A stretch of 64,000 bases of DNA from Dama dama. Its lineage: Eukaryota; Chordata; Mammalia; Artiodactyla; Cervidae. The notes under the pieces are model-generated. The model was given only the letters and a program-made list of their open reading frames with translations, searched no databases and was not told where the DNA came from. Shown one piece after another: positions 23,729 to 35,680 of this stretch. Every line of letters begins with the position of its first letter. Positions within the stretch are counted from its first letter, which is position 1. The stretch lies in the NCBI RefSeq assembly GCF_033118175.1, contig NC_083710.1, positions 35,805,501 to 35,869,500 on the forward strand. The letters run 5' to 3'. Position numbers and translations under genes: made by a program.

Positions 23729-23920
23729 TTGGGCTTCCTTGGTGGCTCAGATGGTAAAGAGTCTCTCTGCATACCGGAGACCTGGGTTACATCCCTCGGT
23801 CAGGAGGATCCCCTGGAGAAGGAAATGGCAACCCACTCCAGTATTCTTGCCTGGAGAAACCCATGGAGAAAGGAACCTGGCAGGCTACAGTCCATGGGGT
23901 CGCAAAGAGTTGGACACTTG
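23729..23920 (+). mobile_element. Bov-tA SINE
   Basis: GGGCTTCCTTGGTGGCTCAG to GCAAAGAGTTGGACACTTG. Confidence 0.92.
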
Positions 23921-24324
23921 GGAAAGCAGGTGTCCCCCTCTGTGGCAGCCCCGCAAACATGTGAAGCCCCCATGAGAGCCCTCTGGCCACACTCGGGGAG
24001 TCCAGCAAGAGGCGAGAGCCTGGCCTAATCAGATCTGGGGAGCAACGCACCCCCTGCTGTAACTTGGCAGCCGCCTCTCCCCGACTTGAGAGAGCAAGTG
24101 AGCTGGAGGCCAATTAGCAAAGGACTAACTTCAAATCCATTCTAATCTGCAAACAATAAAGTCAGTGGCAACGTTTATGACTTAAACTGTTGCTAGTGTA
24201 AAACACTCACCTACACCAGTGGATCCTGACGTGATGGCTGGGTGTGAAAGGGGATACTAGAAGTTGTGAAAGGCCATCAGTCACAGCCTATAAAGGACAC
24301 AGCAGAAATGTGGGGTGGGGGGTG

Positions 24325-24420
24325 CTTCCCTGGTGGTACAGCGATAAAGAATCCGCCTGCCAGTGCAGGAGACACGGGTTCCATCCCTGGTCCGGAAGAT
24401 CCCACACGCTTCGGGGCAGT
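24325..24420 (+). mobile_element. CHR SINE head fragment
   Basis: GCTTCCCTGGTGGTACAGCG to GATCCCACACGCTTCGGGGC; the 3' two-thirds is missing. Confidence 0.8.
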
Positions 24421-24441
24421 TCTTCTCCTCATTTGTTCTCA

Positions 24442-24646
24442 TTATTCTGTTGCACACCCTCATAGCACTCATTTAAAGATGCACTCATATAAAGATAAAG
24501 ATTTATAATTACACATAGACCTGTTGTATGATGTCTGATTCTTACTTATTATTCTGTTGCATACCCTCATAGCACTCATTTAAAGATGCACTCATATAAA
24601 GATTTATAATTACACATGGACCTGTTGTATGATGTCTGCTTCTTAC
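24442..24646. repeat. Tandem duplication of about 107 bp
   Basis: TTATTCTGTTGCA(C/T)ACCC starts copies at 24,442 and 24,549. The copies are almost identical except for an extra AAAGAT in the first and a few substitutions. Confidence 0.93.
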
Positions 24647-24837
24647 TGAGATTTATACCAAAACATTTGACCATGACAGTCATGAAAATCCATCAGTCAC
24701 GTACAGAAAGTTAAAGAAGTGATTAAGACTGGATGTTCTAGTTCCTTGTGAACTTTGTTTTAGAGGCAGCAAGGTCAACCCAAGGTTATACATGTTTCAT
24801 TGTGTAATAATCCTTTGACAATTCTTATGGTGAATAT

Positions 24838-25042
24838 GGGCTTCCCAAGTGGCACTAGTGGTAAAGAACTCACCTGCCAATTGAGGAGACCCAGGCTCTA
24901 TCCCTGGGTCAGGAAGATCCCCTGCAGGAGAGAATGGCTACCCACTCCAATATTCTTGCCTGGAGAATCTCATAGACAGAGGAGCCTGGTGGGCTATGGT
25001 CCATGGGGTCACAAGAGTTGGACACGACTGAGCAACTGAGCA
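24838..25042 (+). mobile_element. Bov-tA SINE
   Basis: GGGCTTCCCAAGTGGCACTA to GACACGACTGAGCAACTGAG. Confidence 0.92.
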
Positions 25043-25044
25043 TG

Positions 25045-25883
25045 CACACATGCATGATGATTATACAGAATGTCACTGGCAATTATAGAGTCCATAACAC
25101 GGTAATTAACACAAAAGTTTGGAGACCCAGCTATTACCCCTTTACAGACACTGAGCTTCCCGGTGATTTTCTGCATAAATAGTTTATAGACTTCCCGTGT
25201 TTCTAACTCAGCAGGTATGCTACTGAGCATAGCAATTTGTTTCAACAAAAGATGCTAACCTCAGAGAGCTTCCCAAGTGGTTTAGAAAGGTTCCCCCTAA
25301 AACTGTGACTCAGCGCCTGTGGTCTCCAGTTAGGGACTGTCAGCTCCAAGAGAGCAGAGAGGCGGGAAACATCTAGAACACATGAAATCCTGCAGCAGAG
25401 CTCCTACAGCTTATTCAGAGACCCCTGTCTGAGAAGGCTTAGGTGTGTGCTTCACAGCCCGCAACAGATTCTTAATGTGCACTAAAGAAATGCAGGTCCG
25501 AGGCTGGCCTCTCTGCAGGATGCAGGGACCAAGGTTCCCAGCCTTGGAGGTGCTGACACTCTAGAGGGCGGGATGTGCCAACGTCCACGTAATCACATCA
25601 GGAGACAGAGAAAAATAAACGGCACAGAACAAGCATACGGGAAATGACAGGGTCCAAAGAAGGGAGAAACTCACCCACTTGGGCGAAGGGAGGACTCCAT
25701 GAGGACAGGGTGCTGGGCTGGATTCCAGGCAGAGGGCAGGGTGTGAATGCGCAGACACAGAAAACACAAGAAAGATAGGAGTGAATCACGGTCTGGCTGC
25801 TTGGCAGAGGAGGGTGAAGAGGGTTAAAGCTGTAAAGATGTTTGGTTTCAATCGACAGACAGAGAAGAAAATCCACATCAGGA
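25045..25883. other. Intergenic sequence, nothing recognised
   Basis: No repeat or gene can be named with confidence. Confidence 0.5.
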
Positions 25884-26015
25884 TGTCCCTGGTGTCCCGT
25901 GCTTAACACTCCGAGCTTCCACTGAAGAGGCACGGGTTTGATCCCCGGTCGGGGAACTAAGATCCCACAAGCCTCGTGGTGCAGCCTAAAGATAGAGAAA
26001 TAAATAAATATACTC
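25884..26015 (+). mobile_element. CHR-related SINE
   Basis: GATGTCCCTGGTGTCCCGTG, B-box-like GGTTTGATCCCCGG, GGGGAACTAAGATCCCACAA and an A-rich tail. Confidence 0.78.
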
Positions 26016-26139
26016 TTACAAAGGAAGGAAAAAGAAAAAAAGAAAATCTGCTTAAGAGTTATCCAGAGACAGAAAATGAAGCCCTGCAGGCCCCAGGGGA
26101 CTGGAGTTGTCTTTATTCTGGGCAGCTATGTGCTCAGCT

Positions 26140-26737
26140 TTATTTTCTTGGGCTCCCAAATCACTGCAGATGATGACTGCAACTATGAAATTAAAAGACG
26201 CTTGCTCCTTGGAAGAAAAGCTATGACCAACCTAGACAGCATATTAAAAAGCAGAGACATTACTTTGCCAACAAAGGTCTGTCTAGTCAAAGCTATGATT
26301 TTTCCAGTAGTCAGGTATGGATGTGAGAATTGGACTATAAAGAAAGCTGAGTGCTGAAGAACTGATGCTTTTGAACTGTGTTGTTGGAGAAGACTCTTGA
26401 GAGTCCCTTGGACTGCAAGGAGATCAAACCAGTCAATCCTACAGGAAATCAACCCTGGAATATTCTTTGGAAGGACTGATGCTGAAGCTGAAGCTGCAAT
26501 ACTTTGGCCACCTGATGCAAAGAGCCAACTCATTGGAAGAGACCTTGATGCTGAGAAAAATTAAGGGCAGGAGGAGAAGGGGATAACAGAGGATGAGCTC
26601 ATTGGATGGCATCACTGACTCGAAGGACAGGAGTTTGAGCAAGCTCCAGGAGAGAGTGAAGGACAGGGAAGCCTGGAGTGCTCCAGTCCATGGGGTTGAA
26701 AAGAATTGGACATGATTGAGCAACTGAACAACAACAA
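26140..26737 (+). mobile_element. BovB 3' fragment with target-site duplication
   Basis: 598-bp 5'-truncated copy ending in an (AAC)n tail (GAACAACAACAA). The 12-bp direct repeat ATGTGCTCAGCT flanks it at 26,128-26,139 and 26,738-26,749. The frame is broken. Confidence 0.94.
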
Positions 26738-26749
26738 ATGTGCTCAGCT

Positions 26750-27479
26750 AAAATCTGGGAGAGGAGAATGGATATCCAATCAGTTTCTCTGCCCCAAGTG
26801 CCCTCTGACACCCAGCAAATCTCCCAGGTTGACTGCAAACTGTCATGGTGGATGGACCGTTCTGCTGTAGGTCAGGCTCCTGCCTTGGTCCAATGAGCTG
26901 AGAACTGGAGAGGGTCTGCAGGCTGGACGTTTGGACTGTGAGGCTCCCCTCTCAGGGGTCATATCCAGGAGCCAAGATGGAAAAAGGAGTCTGGGCAGAG
27001 CAGACAAATTGACCAGCTTGTCAACTACAAAAGGCTAATAGATCATTGCAGAGGGCGAGAAACCCTGCAGTGGAAAGTCACAGTCCATTTCAGCAGGCAG
27101 GCCGTGCAAAATCACCAGCAGTGACTGCAGCAAGGCACTGGTGTGAACAGGGCTTTTTACTAAAACAAGATTACCCTGGCAGCAGTGTGTGGGCTGACTT
27201 GGAATAAGGTGGGATGGAGCAGCCCCTGCATGAGGCCAGACGAGATTGAACTTGACCTTGAGCAGAACTTTAGGAACTATTAAAGATGCAAAGGCACAGA
27301 GAGCAACAGCGGTAGCTGGCAATACAATGGCAAGAGAGGAACAAGAAAATCTATATAAAAAAAAGAATCACAAATTCAAAATCATGCCAGTTTGGGCATG
27401 TCGTGGCATTGATTATGATGGGAGTGTCATATACACCACCCTATGGAGACGTGTAGTCATAGCAAGACTGCCGTTCTTT
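26750..27479. other. Intergenic sequence, nothing recognised
   Basis: Unique-looking. No coding feature is supported. Confidence 0.5.
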
Positions 27480-27945
27480 TTCATTATTTTAAACTTTTTA
27501 TTTTGTATCAGGGTATAGCTGATTAACAATGTTGTGACAGTTTCAGGTGGACAGTGAAGGGACTCAACCACACACAGACATGTATCTGTTCTCCCGCAAA
27601 CTCCCTTCCCATCCAGGCTGCCACGCAACACTAAGCAGAGTTCCCTGTGCTATACAGTAGATCCTTGTTGGTCATCCATTTATAGCATCCAGATACAGCA
27701 CTGTGTACATGTCCATCCCAAACTCCTCAACTACCCCTTCCCCCGGCAGCCATGAGTGCATTCCCTAAGTCTTCGACTCGCCTTCTGTTTTGTACATTCT
27801 TTTGTATCATTCCCTTTTAGATTCCACATATAAGAGATGCCATACAATTTCTCCTTCTCTGACTTCGCTCGGTATGACCATCTCTAGGTTCATCCAGGTT
27901 GCTGCAAATGGCATTATTTCATACTTTTTTAATGGCTGAGGACAC
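27480..27945 (-). mobile_element. Bovid L1 3' UTR, antisense
   Basis: TTTTATTTTGTATCAGGGTA, AGAGTTCCCTGTGCTATACA, TTAGATTCCACATATAAGAG and TTCATCCAGGTTGCTGCAAA are consecutive blocks of antisense L1 3' end. Confidence 0.85.
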
Positions 27946-28172
27946 TCCCATTCTTGAAAACAATATTCATTATACCATGTGTCAGAAAGCAGTAAAGTTT
28001 GTAATAGATTCTATAAAACACTTTTATTCAAAATGTTAAGTTCTGTGTTCACTTGAGAGGTACACTTAGGTATCTGGAAGATAAACATCTCTTATACAAA
28101 GAATTTCATTTCCCAAATAATAATTAAATGAGTCCTCACCAAACCTGAAATTGTTTTGCTGTCAAATATATG

Positions 28173-28770
28173 CATTTGTTGTTGTTGTTGTTGTTGTTCA
28201 GCCGCTTAGTCGTGTCTGACTCTTTGTGATGTCATGGGCTGCAGCATGCCTGCCTTCCCTGTCTTTCACCATCTCCTGGATCTTGCTCAAACTCATGTCC
28301 ATCGAGTCAGTGATGCCATCCAACCATCTCATCTTCTCATCCCTTCTCTTCCTGCCTTCTATCTTTCCCAGCATCAGGGTCTTTTCCAATGAGTCAGACC
28401 TTTGCATCAGGTGGCAAAAGTATTGGAGCTTCAGCTTCATCATCAGTCCTTCCAATGAATATTCCAGGGTTGATTTCCTTTAGAGTCGACTGGTTTGGTC
28501 TCCTTGCAGACCAAGGGACTCTCACGAGTCTTCTCCAGCACCACAGTTTGAAAGCATCAGTTCTTCAGCGCTCTGCCTTCTTTCTGGTCCGACTCTCACA
28601 TAAGTATACAACTACTGGAAAAACCACAGCTTTGACAATATGGACCTTTGTTGGCAAAGTGATGTCTCTGCTTTTTAATATGCTGTCTAGTTTGGTCATA
28701 GCTTTTCTTCCAAGGAGCAAGTGTCTTTTAATTCCATGGCTGCATTTACAGGACAGCAGTTGGATGTATA
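28173..28770 (-). mobile_element. BovB 3' fragment with (TTG)n tail
   Basis: Antisense copy: the (GTT)n run at 28,178-28,199 is the complement of the BovB AAC tail. It continues through GTCGTGTCTGACTCTTTGTG to CTTTTAATTCCATGGCTGC. Confidence 0.94.
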
Positions 28771-30682
28771 GGTTACATTTACCCTGCTGAACATACAAGA
28801 GAAAGCACAGCTCTGCAGACCCAAGCTCAGCATTCTAAAACTCCAGCGAAATAAATGTATGAAACCCATTCCAGAAGAGTCAAGCCTCTTACGTATAGTA
28901 GAAATGCAGCTAAATAATACACAAGGCCTTTGTGTGATACAGGACATTCAACGTCAGCCCTGGGTAATCATACCTATTGAACGGTGTGGGTTTCCCATTG
29001 AGAAGCTAGAGTTTACATGACTCTCATTTGAAAGACCAATTTCCACATTTCCATCCTTAGATAGAAAACATAGATAGGAACATAGAGCGCATGTGTAGAA
29101 ATCTGTGGCCATCTCTTTGCTCACACAGAGATACAATGAACAATACCATGCTCTAAATTTAAAGAAATACACATATGAAAAGATAAGGGGAGGCGTCTTT
29201 GGTAATTTTGAACAAAAACTATCCTAGAATGGCTGAAAGCAAAATACATACAAAGAAGCTTCTAGAAATCCGAGCCTCTGTATCTGACTGCCAAAGTAGT
29301 CCCCCATTTCCAATAAAGACTTTTTTTTTTAAAACATCCCTCACAGATTATTTTTGACTCAGCCAAGCAGGGAGTCCATTTTAAAGCTCCCAATTTGAAA
29401 GTCATGGAAGCTTTATAAAGTTCTCCACCTGCATCTCTTTTTAGGAACAGGCCTTTATCCCCTAAAAGGATGAAAACCTCTAGCATATAAAAACTTTGTT
29501 AAGCTGTCACTATCAATAGGATAAAAAAAAATTAACAGTTGACAAAGAAGAAACAAATTGCATCTTCGAATCAGTTTTCTTAAAGCTGTTGTTAAAAGCT
29601 ATAACCTCCAACGTTAACTAAATTTAAACCCACTCTGACCTTCATGGTGGCCCTTAACCTTTTCTTTCTTCTGCTTCCTGTGGCCGCTGCAGAAAACTGG
29701 CCCAGGCCTTGGAAAAGCGTTCTCTGCAGCACACAAAGGCCCAGCTTTCCTGCTCCCCCGCCAGGAGGCCCCGGATCGACCGAGGGGTCAGCACCTGTGT
29801 GGAGAAGCAGGTGACAGTGGCCTAGAGCAAGCTGTAAGAGTGTCTGCCCTTCAAAGATCGCACTGCAGCTTCAGGCATTCAAGCCACTGAAGTTCAGGTT
29901 TTCTTTGTGAACACAGACTTTAAACAAATTCATCTATTGCTGTTCAGCTGACTGTAAAATTGGTAGTTTTACTGTTGCAAAAAAAGAAAGAAAAGAAGAA
30001 AAACTGAGAGCTTTCATTTCCACTTTGCTAAGGTCACGGATACATCCCAGGCTGCCAGCAAATCACCCTTTAAAATCTTTGCAACTGAACAACTTGCAGG
30101 GGAGAAAGCAGCCAATGACAGAAACGTACAGTGGGAAGTCCTCCCCATACTGAACAGATCAAACTCCACAGCCTAGGACTCGCCAAGATGGAATGATACA
30201 TTTTTAATTCCATTTCCCTCAAGGGTGGGAAGCGGCAGGAGCACAAGTTTGTTTCACCACTAACATTTTATTTGCTGTTAGCCCTGCCTTCCTTAGGCAG
30301 CCTTGTAACTAGAAGATCTCATGTGGGTGTTTAAACACATTAGTGGATTTTATCACAGAAAACACTCATGACTTGGTCCTGCTTTAGGCTGACTTCACAG
30401 TACAAGACAACCCTGGTTTCCTAAGGTTTCCTGCACCAGTTCATCGTGTTTCTACATGACATCTCATGATGACAACAGAAATTATTTTCATCAAGTGTTT
30501 CAAAATGACCAAAGTTAACTGACTCACTCCTGAATGGAACATCTTTGAAATGGAAGCATGTGGCCCTGTTGTTTCTCCAAAGGAGACTTTTGAACCAATT
30601 TTCTGCTTTATTTGGTTGCATAACAGGCTTTTTCACAGACAATAAAAGGACCTTCCATATATAAATATCTTTTTACTTAGCA
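28771..30682. other. Unique intergenic sequence
   Basis: About 1.9 kb with almost no recognisable young repeat, unusual for this window. No splice-supported coding exon was found. It may be constrained, but only a cross-species alignment can show that. Confidence 0.45.
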
Positions 30683-30830
30683 GACCTGTTGTTCAATCGC
30701 TCAGTCACATCCGATTCTTTGTGACCCCATGGACTGCAGCACGCGAGGGTTCCCTGTCCTTCACCATCTCCCGGAGCTTGCTCAAACCTATGCCCGTTAA
30801 ATCTGTGATGCCATCCAACCATCTCGTCCA
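30683..30830 (-). mobile_element. BovB 3' end fragment
   Basis: CTGTTGTTCAATCGCTCAGT to GATGCCATCCAACCATCTCG, antisense. Confidence 0.88.
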
Positions 30831-30944
30831 TGTCTTGGCAGACATGAGAACTTTTTAAAAAAAATTCATCACAATTTCATTCATTTTAGACAAATTTGCT
30901 TTGGTCATTCTCAACCACTGTCATGTTTTAATTATTGGTGTTAT

Positions 30945-31072
30945 CACTTTTTTTTCTTGGCCACATCACACAGCCTGTAGGATCTTAGTTCCTGGACCAG
31001 GGATCGAATCAGTGCCCTCTGCAGTGAAAGTGCAGAGTCTTAACCATTGGATCACCAGGGAAGTCTGGTGCT
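30945..31072 (-). mobile_element. CHR-related SINE
   Basis: TTCTTGGCCACATCACACAG, GATCTTAGTTCCTGGACCAG, ending TTGGATCACCAGGGAAGTC. Confidence 0.8.
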
Positions 31073-32914
31073 ATCACTTTCAGTAAGAGAAATGATTAAT
31101 CTGGAGTCTAATGTTATGGGAAACTTTTCACATGGTAAAAAAATTTATTCTGAATCTAATAATAGTTTGAGAGCATGTGAAGGGTTTTGACACAGACGTG
31201 ATCACCAGATGGTCCAGCTCTTCTGAGGAACCAGCAGAAGTAGCTGCTGGATAGATTTAGATTCATAAAGGAGGAGTCCCTCAGCCCCTTAAAACACTGA
31301 GATGAGCTCCTGATTGAAGACTGGGTCTCCTTGCCTGGATTTTGGTGCTTTGTTTTTTAAGTGTATAGATGATTGCATGTTCAGAATGGATTCATCGCAG
31401 TCCTGCCTGGGGATAACGGTAGAGATGCTGTAAGAAGGCTTCCAGCTTTCAGGTGTTAAGGGCTGAGGTTCTGAAGTCACAGCCAAAGTCCCGAGCATGC
31501 CTTGCTTTCTCTGCCCCTTTCCACAAGTTTGTAAACACACGCTTAAGAGAGTGAAGCACAGTTCTTCTCCATTACTAAGCTGCTCCGAGATGGAAAGTGG
31601 CTCCCATTCAAGCCAACACTCTCCCTGCACTCAGTCTGCACTGCACAGGCTCTTGCATGTAATAGATTCCTGTTCTTTTGCTTTAGCAAACGGTCCTGAT
31701 GGGAGTTTACAATTTAATGTACGGCGGGAAGAGGGTATATAAACTACCTACAATCCATTAACAACTACTTGTCGAAGAACAGGCTGAGTATTTGACCCCA
31801 GATAGGCTTTGCCACATCCATATAACTTCAAACTAAACATAGGACTATTATCAGATTAGCTTCTTAATTTGTTGCAGTCACTGGGGCAGCATGAAGATAT
31901 AGCCTAGAGTTAACAGCTTTTGACAAAATCACAGAGTAAAGACTCCTGAACCTCAACGAACGGGGCTAAGCAACTGTCTCCCACGCCTCCCTCTGCACCA
32001 AGGGGGAAGAGATGGGACTCTGAAAGCTAACAGGCAAGGTGAGGGACAGAATTGTTTCCTTTAATCCTTCCTCAGGGCAAAACCACCAATATCTGCACGG
32101 TGTGAGGAAATGTGCCATTCAGGGACCAACCAGGAAATAACGTGGCAATAACGCTGTGGTGGAAAATGGAGGAATTTTAGCCACCAGGATGTGAGTCATA
32201 TTATGGAGTTACAATTTTACATTCTGGGCTTTGTGGTTTTTTTTTTTTTTTTGGTAAATTATAGGTAGAGACAATAACAACTGGGAAAGCTCTCTATACT
32301 GAGACTCCTCTTCCATGCACATATCAAATCAGACAGCTTCCAAGGGCTCTGTGGCATAGTCACATAACATGCCCAAACCAAGGAGGGAGCCTTAGTAGGC
32401 AGAGGCCATAAATACACGGAGGGGTCCTGAAAAAGCCAGCTGCCAACTCTACTTTCGTAAGTCAAGGGTCTTTAAAGTCGGCCTTCACTGGGGCTGAGTC
32501 CAAAACTCTCAATGGTTCTTTGAAAGCTGTCTGGTCCCATTTCATCTGAGGTCAAAGCAGAGTTCAGAAGAGAGGAAAAAGAGCCTGCTTCTCTCTCTGA
32601 GAGCATGTCTGTGACACCCACCCTTTCTGCTCATCTCCTTCCAGGAGCACTAACGTCTGTCTCTTGAAGTTGAGACACCTGACACTGGCAGCCTAGAAAA
32701 CTCCTCAGATCATCCACTCTGGCCACACGTACTTCAGAGGTGCTGCGAAAGGGGTGCTGACAGGAAGCTCCAGTTACTGATGACGACTTGGTCATAATCT
32801 CACCAAACTGTTAAGTCCTGAGTTTGGCTATTAAACTCTTCAATCAGTTCTACACATTTCACTTAGTATCTTCACAGACTTGAACCCCACTGCTTCACTC
32901 TTTTCATAAGAGAC
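31073..32914. other. Unique intergenic sequence
   Basis: No gene or clear repeat was seen. A T run of 19 lies at about 32,235. Confidence 0.45.
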
Positions 32915-33265
32915 ATTCAGCATTAAGAACACCAACTCTTGCACCAGGCTGCCTGGGTGGATTCTTTTTTTTTTTTTTTTTTAATTGAGTGTACTAGCTG
33001 CCAGACTTTGGGCAAACTAAAGGAAATGGCAACCCATTCCAGTATTCTTGCCTGGAAAATCCTGTGGATGGAGGAGCCTGGTGGGCTACAGTCCAAGGGG
33101 TCACAAAGAGTCAGACAGGACTGAGCGACTTCACTTTCACTTTCATTAATACTCACCTTCTTCAGGCTTCAGTTTCACCATTGTGAAATGGGGCAATCAG
33201 CTTTTCCTGAAGATTAGATGACTTGATAAAAGGAAAGCACCGAGCACAGTGGCCAGCACCCACTA
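32915..33265 (+). mobile_element. MIR SINE interrupted by a BovA fragment
   Basis: TAGCTGCCAGACTTTGGGCAA lies before and TTCAGTTTCACCATTGTGAA with AATGGGGCAATCAGC after the insert at 33,018-33,150 (AAGGAAATGGCAACCCATTC to CGACTTCACTTTCACTTTC). Confidence 0.75.
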
Positions 33266-34101
33266 TTTCCCAAGTTTTGTGCTGGTCACTCCATTACCAG
33301 ACCTATACTAAGTAACCATGTTGTTATTAAAGAATATTCCTGGTAAAAAGAAACTAAAACCTTAACTCTTCTTGTTTAACTTCAAAAAGGCCAACATGCA
33401 AATACTAACTATCGGCCTTTGGGGCAGACAGTTTTTTATGGGTTTACCACTTCATTGTTCATATTCAGTACCTTCTGGGTGGGACCCGGTGGATTTGATG
33501 AGGAAACAAAAAACTGGGTCATTGCTCTCAAGGAGCTATTTAAGACTGACCTATTTTCCTCATCTGTAATCAAAAAGGGAATGCTTGAGGAGCTATTTAA
33601 TGAGAATAAAGTGATGTGTCCTGCTGGGCTACAAGTACTGTACAGAAGTAACGGGCTCTGAAATAAACCAGAGGATTCTCTACCTAGGTGGGCTCAGAGA
33701 GCCCCAACTGTGGATTCCCACTGCCACTGAGGACTTTCCTATGGAGAAGAGGCCAGAAGGACAGGCCTGGCCAGGCGGGCTGCAGGTTTGTGGACCCAAA
33801 GCCAGTGAGGGAAGAGACCAGGTGCACAACCCCTCCAGGCTACAGCTGTCCCCGGAGCCAGGACATGCCATGCACCCACCATGCGCGTGTCCCCTCGGTT
33901 GCACACTGACCACTCTGAGCTCTCCAGGGTGGCGGGCCATGCAGGCCTTCCCTACCCGGCCCCGTGCTCTTGCAGGCGGCTAGCACCCCTAACCTGGGAA
34001 ACAAGGGGAGCCTCTACTTCCCGAGTCCACCTGTCCACCTGAACTTTGAAGCAGGGCTCCTGAACGCACAGTAAGTATAAAGACATTTATGAAATAGCTT
34101 G
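33266..34101. other. Intergenic sequence upstream of MTIF3
   Basis: No supported gene. GC rises after 33,690 but without the CpG density of the island at 34,750. Confidence 0.5.
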
Positions 34102-34116
34102 TTAACCATCCTGTCA

Positions 34117-34683
34117 CCATCAGTGACTGCAGCCATGAAATTAAAAGATGCTTGCTCCTTGGAAGAAAAGCTATGACCAACCTAGACAGCGTATTAAAAA
34201 GCAGAGACATTACTTTGCTAACAAAGGTCCGTCTAATCAAAGCTGTGGTTTTTCCAGTAGTCGTGTATGGATGTGAGAGTTGGACTCTAAAGAAAGCTGA
34301 GCGCCAAAGAATTGATGCTTTTGAACTTTGGTGTTGGAGAAGACTCTTGAGAGTCCCTTGGACAGCAAGGAAATCCAACAAGTCCATCCTAAAGGAAATC
34401 AGTCCTGAATGTTCATTGGAAGGACTGACGCTGAAGCTGAAACTCCAATACTTTGGCCACCTGATGAGAACTGACTCATGGGAAAAGACCCTGATGCTGG
34501 GAAAGATAGAAAGCAGGAGGAGAAGGGGACGACAGAGGATGAGATGGTTGGATGGTATCACCGAGTGGATGGACATGAGTTTGAGTAAACTCCCGGAGTT
34601 GGTGATGGACAGTGAGGCCTGGTGTGCTGCAGTCCATGGGGTCACAAAGAGTCGGACACGACTGAGCGACTGGGCTGAACTGA
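34117..34683 (+). mobile_element. BovB 3' fragment next to the MTIF3 CpG island
   Basis: 567-bp 5'-truncated copy whose + strand keeps a long BovB C-terminal frame (GRKAMTNLDSVLKSRDITLL; KKAERQRIDAFELWCWRRLL). Flanked by TTAACCATCCT at 34,102-34,112 and 34,684-34,694 (TTAACCATCCT then G/A then TCA). It ends about 65 bp before the CpG island. Confidence 0.94.
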
Positions 34684-34749
34684 TTAACCATCCTATCAAA
34701 GCAGTATTTTATTAAATAAGAAAGACGTATGCAAGCTGTAAGCCCACTG

Positions 34750-35680
34750 GGAACGCAGATAACACTGAGGTCGGCGCCAACGTAAGGGATCCAGGGGAAA
34801 CAAGCCTCCGAGCGCCGCACCATCTGCGGCGGCGGTAGCCGGGGTAGCGGCCACTGCGCGCCCTTTTCTGTCGGAGGACTTGAAGCCACCAGCCGGAAAC
34901 ACTCTCCTCCTAACTTCGCCTCTCCTTTAAAGCCGGGAGTCAACGCCCCGCCCACTACGGAAGGCGAAGAGGGTCTCACCCGGGAGCCCGCTTGCGGGCT
35001 GCTGCCGCCAAACTTCATCAATCGGCGGCTCGGTACAGGTAAAGCTAAAGGCCAGGGGCGCTGAGAGAGTGAGGGGACCTGCGGCGGGAAAACGGGGTCG
35101 TAGGAGCGGGCCTGCGGGGCATGCGGCCTGGCGCTCGGCCATGTCGTCGTCCTTGGAAGGCCAGTGCCGCCCACCTGCCGGCGGACTCACGGGATGTAAA
35201 GTTGTCTTAGAGCCCGGGCTAGGCCAGGCGCCCGTCCTTCCGGGCCCTACGTCTTCCGTCCGGCCATCTTGGCGCACGTACGGGGACTCGCGCACGCACG
35301 CATGCCGGACGTCGCTACGCCAGTCTCCTGCCCGGGCGCGCCGCGGCGGGGGGAGGTGGGGGGATGGGCGTGGCCGTCACAAGCGCACCTGATTGGTCCG
35401 TTCGGCGCGCGTAGCCCCGCCCCTGGGTTCTTGGCTCCCCTCCTGGCCTGTGAGACAGCGCAGACACTTGCAGACCCTTGCTGTTTGCGGCCGTCCAAGG
35501 AGGGATGCTGGAGGAAAGTCGCTGAACCATATGAGATTTCTGTTTCTTTTTTTACCCCCGTTTATCATTTACTGGGCTTCCCGGCATAAGGCTCCTTGAA
35601 GTAAAAACATTTTCTTACTGAACAGCCGCAGTTCCGAGAGCACGCTGTGCTAGGCGCGGTTCCGGGAAGGGTATGCCACG
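34750..35680 (+). promoter_or_regulatory. MTIF3: MTIF3 CpG-island promoter
   Basis: An abrupt change to CpG-dense GC-rich sequence, about 9 kb before the MTIF3 start codon and the only such island upstream of it. It has GC boxes (GCCCCGCCC at about 34,943; CCCCGCCCCTGG at about 35,415), a YY1-type site GCCATCTTGGC at 35,263-35,273, and NRF1-like GCGCACGCACGCATGCC at about 35,290-35,306. No TATA box is seen. The transcription start and 5' exon are not resolved; donor-like ACAG|GTAAAG at 35,039 and CCT|GTGAGA at 35,450 are candidates. Divergent transcription to the left is possible, but no gene is supported there. Confidence 0.8.

Noticed and set aside
33989..34699. 236-residue open frame on the - strand
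   Set aside because: It is the antisense of the BovB fragment at 34,117-34,683; the genuine BovB frame is on +.
34152..34715. 187-residue + strand protein
   Set aside because: C-terminal RT remnant of a 5'-truncated BovB, not a host gene.
34476..35174. 232-residue open frame on the - strand across the MTIF3 promoter
   Set aside because: Runs from CpG-island DNA into antisense BovB; no domain and Pro/Ser-rich composition typical of GC-rich chance frames.
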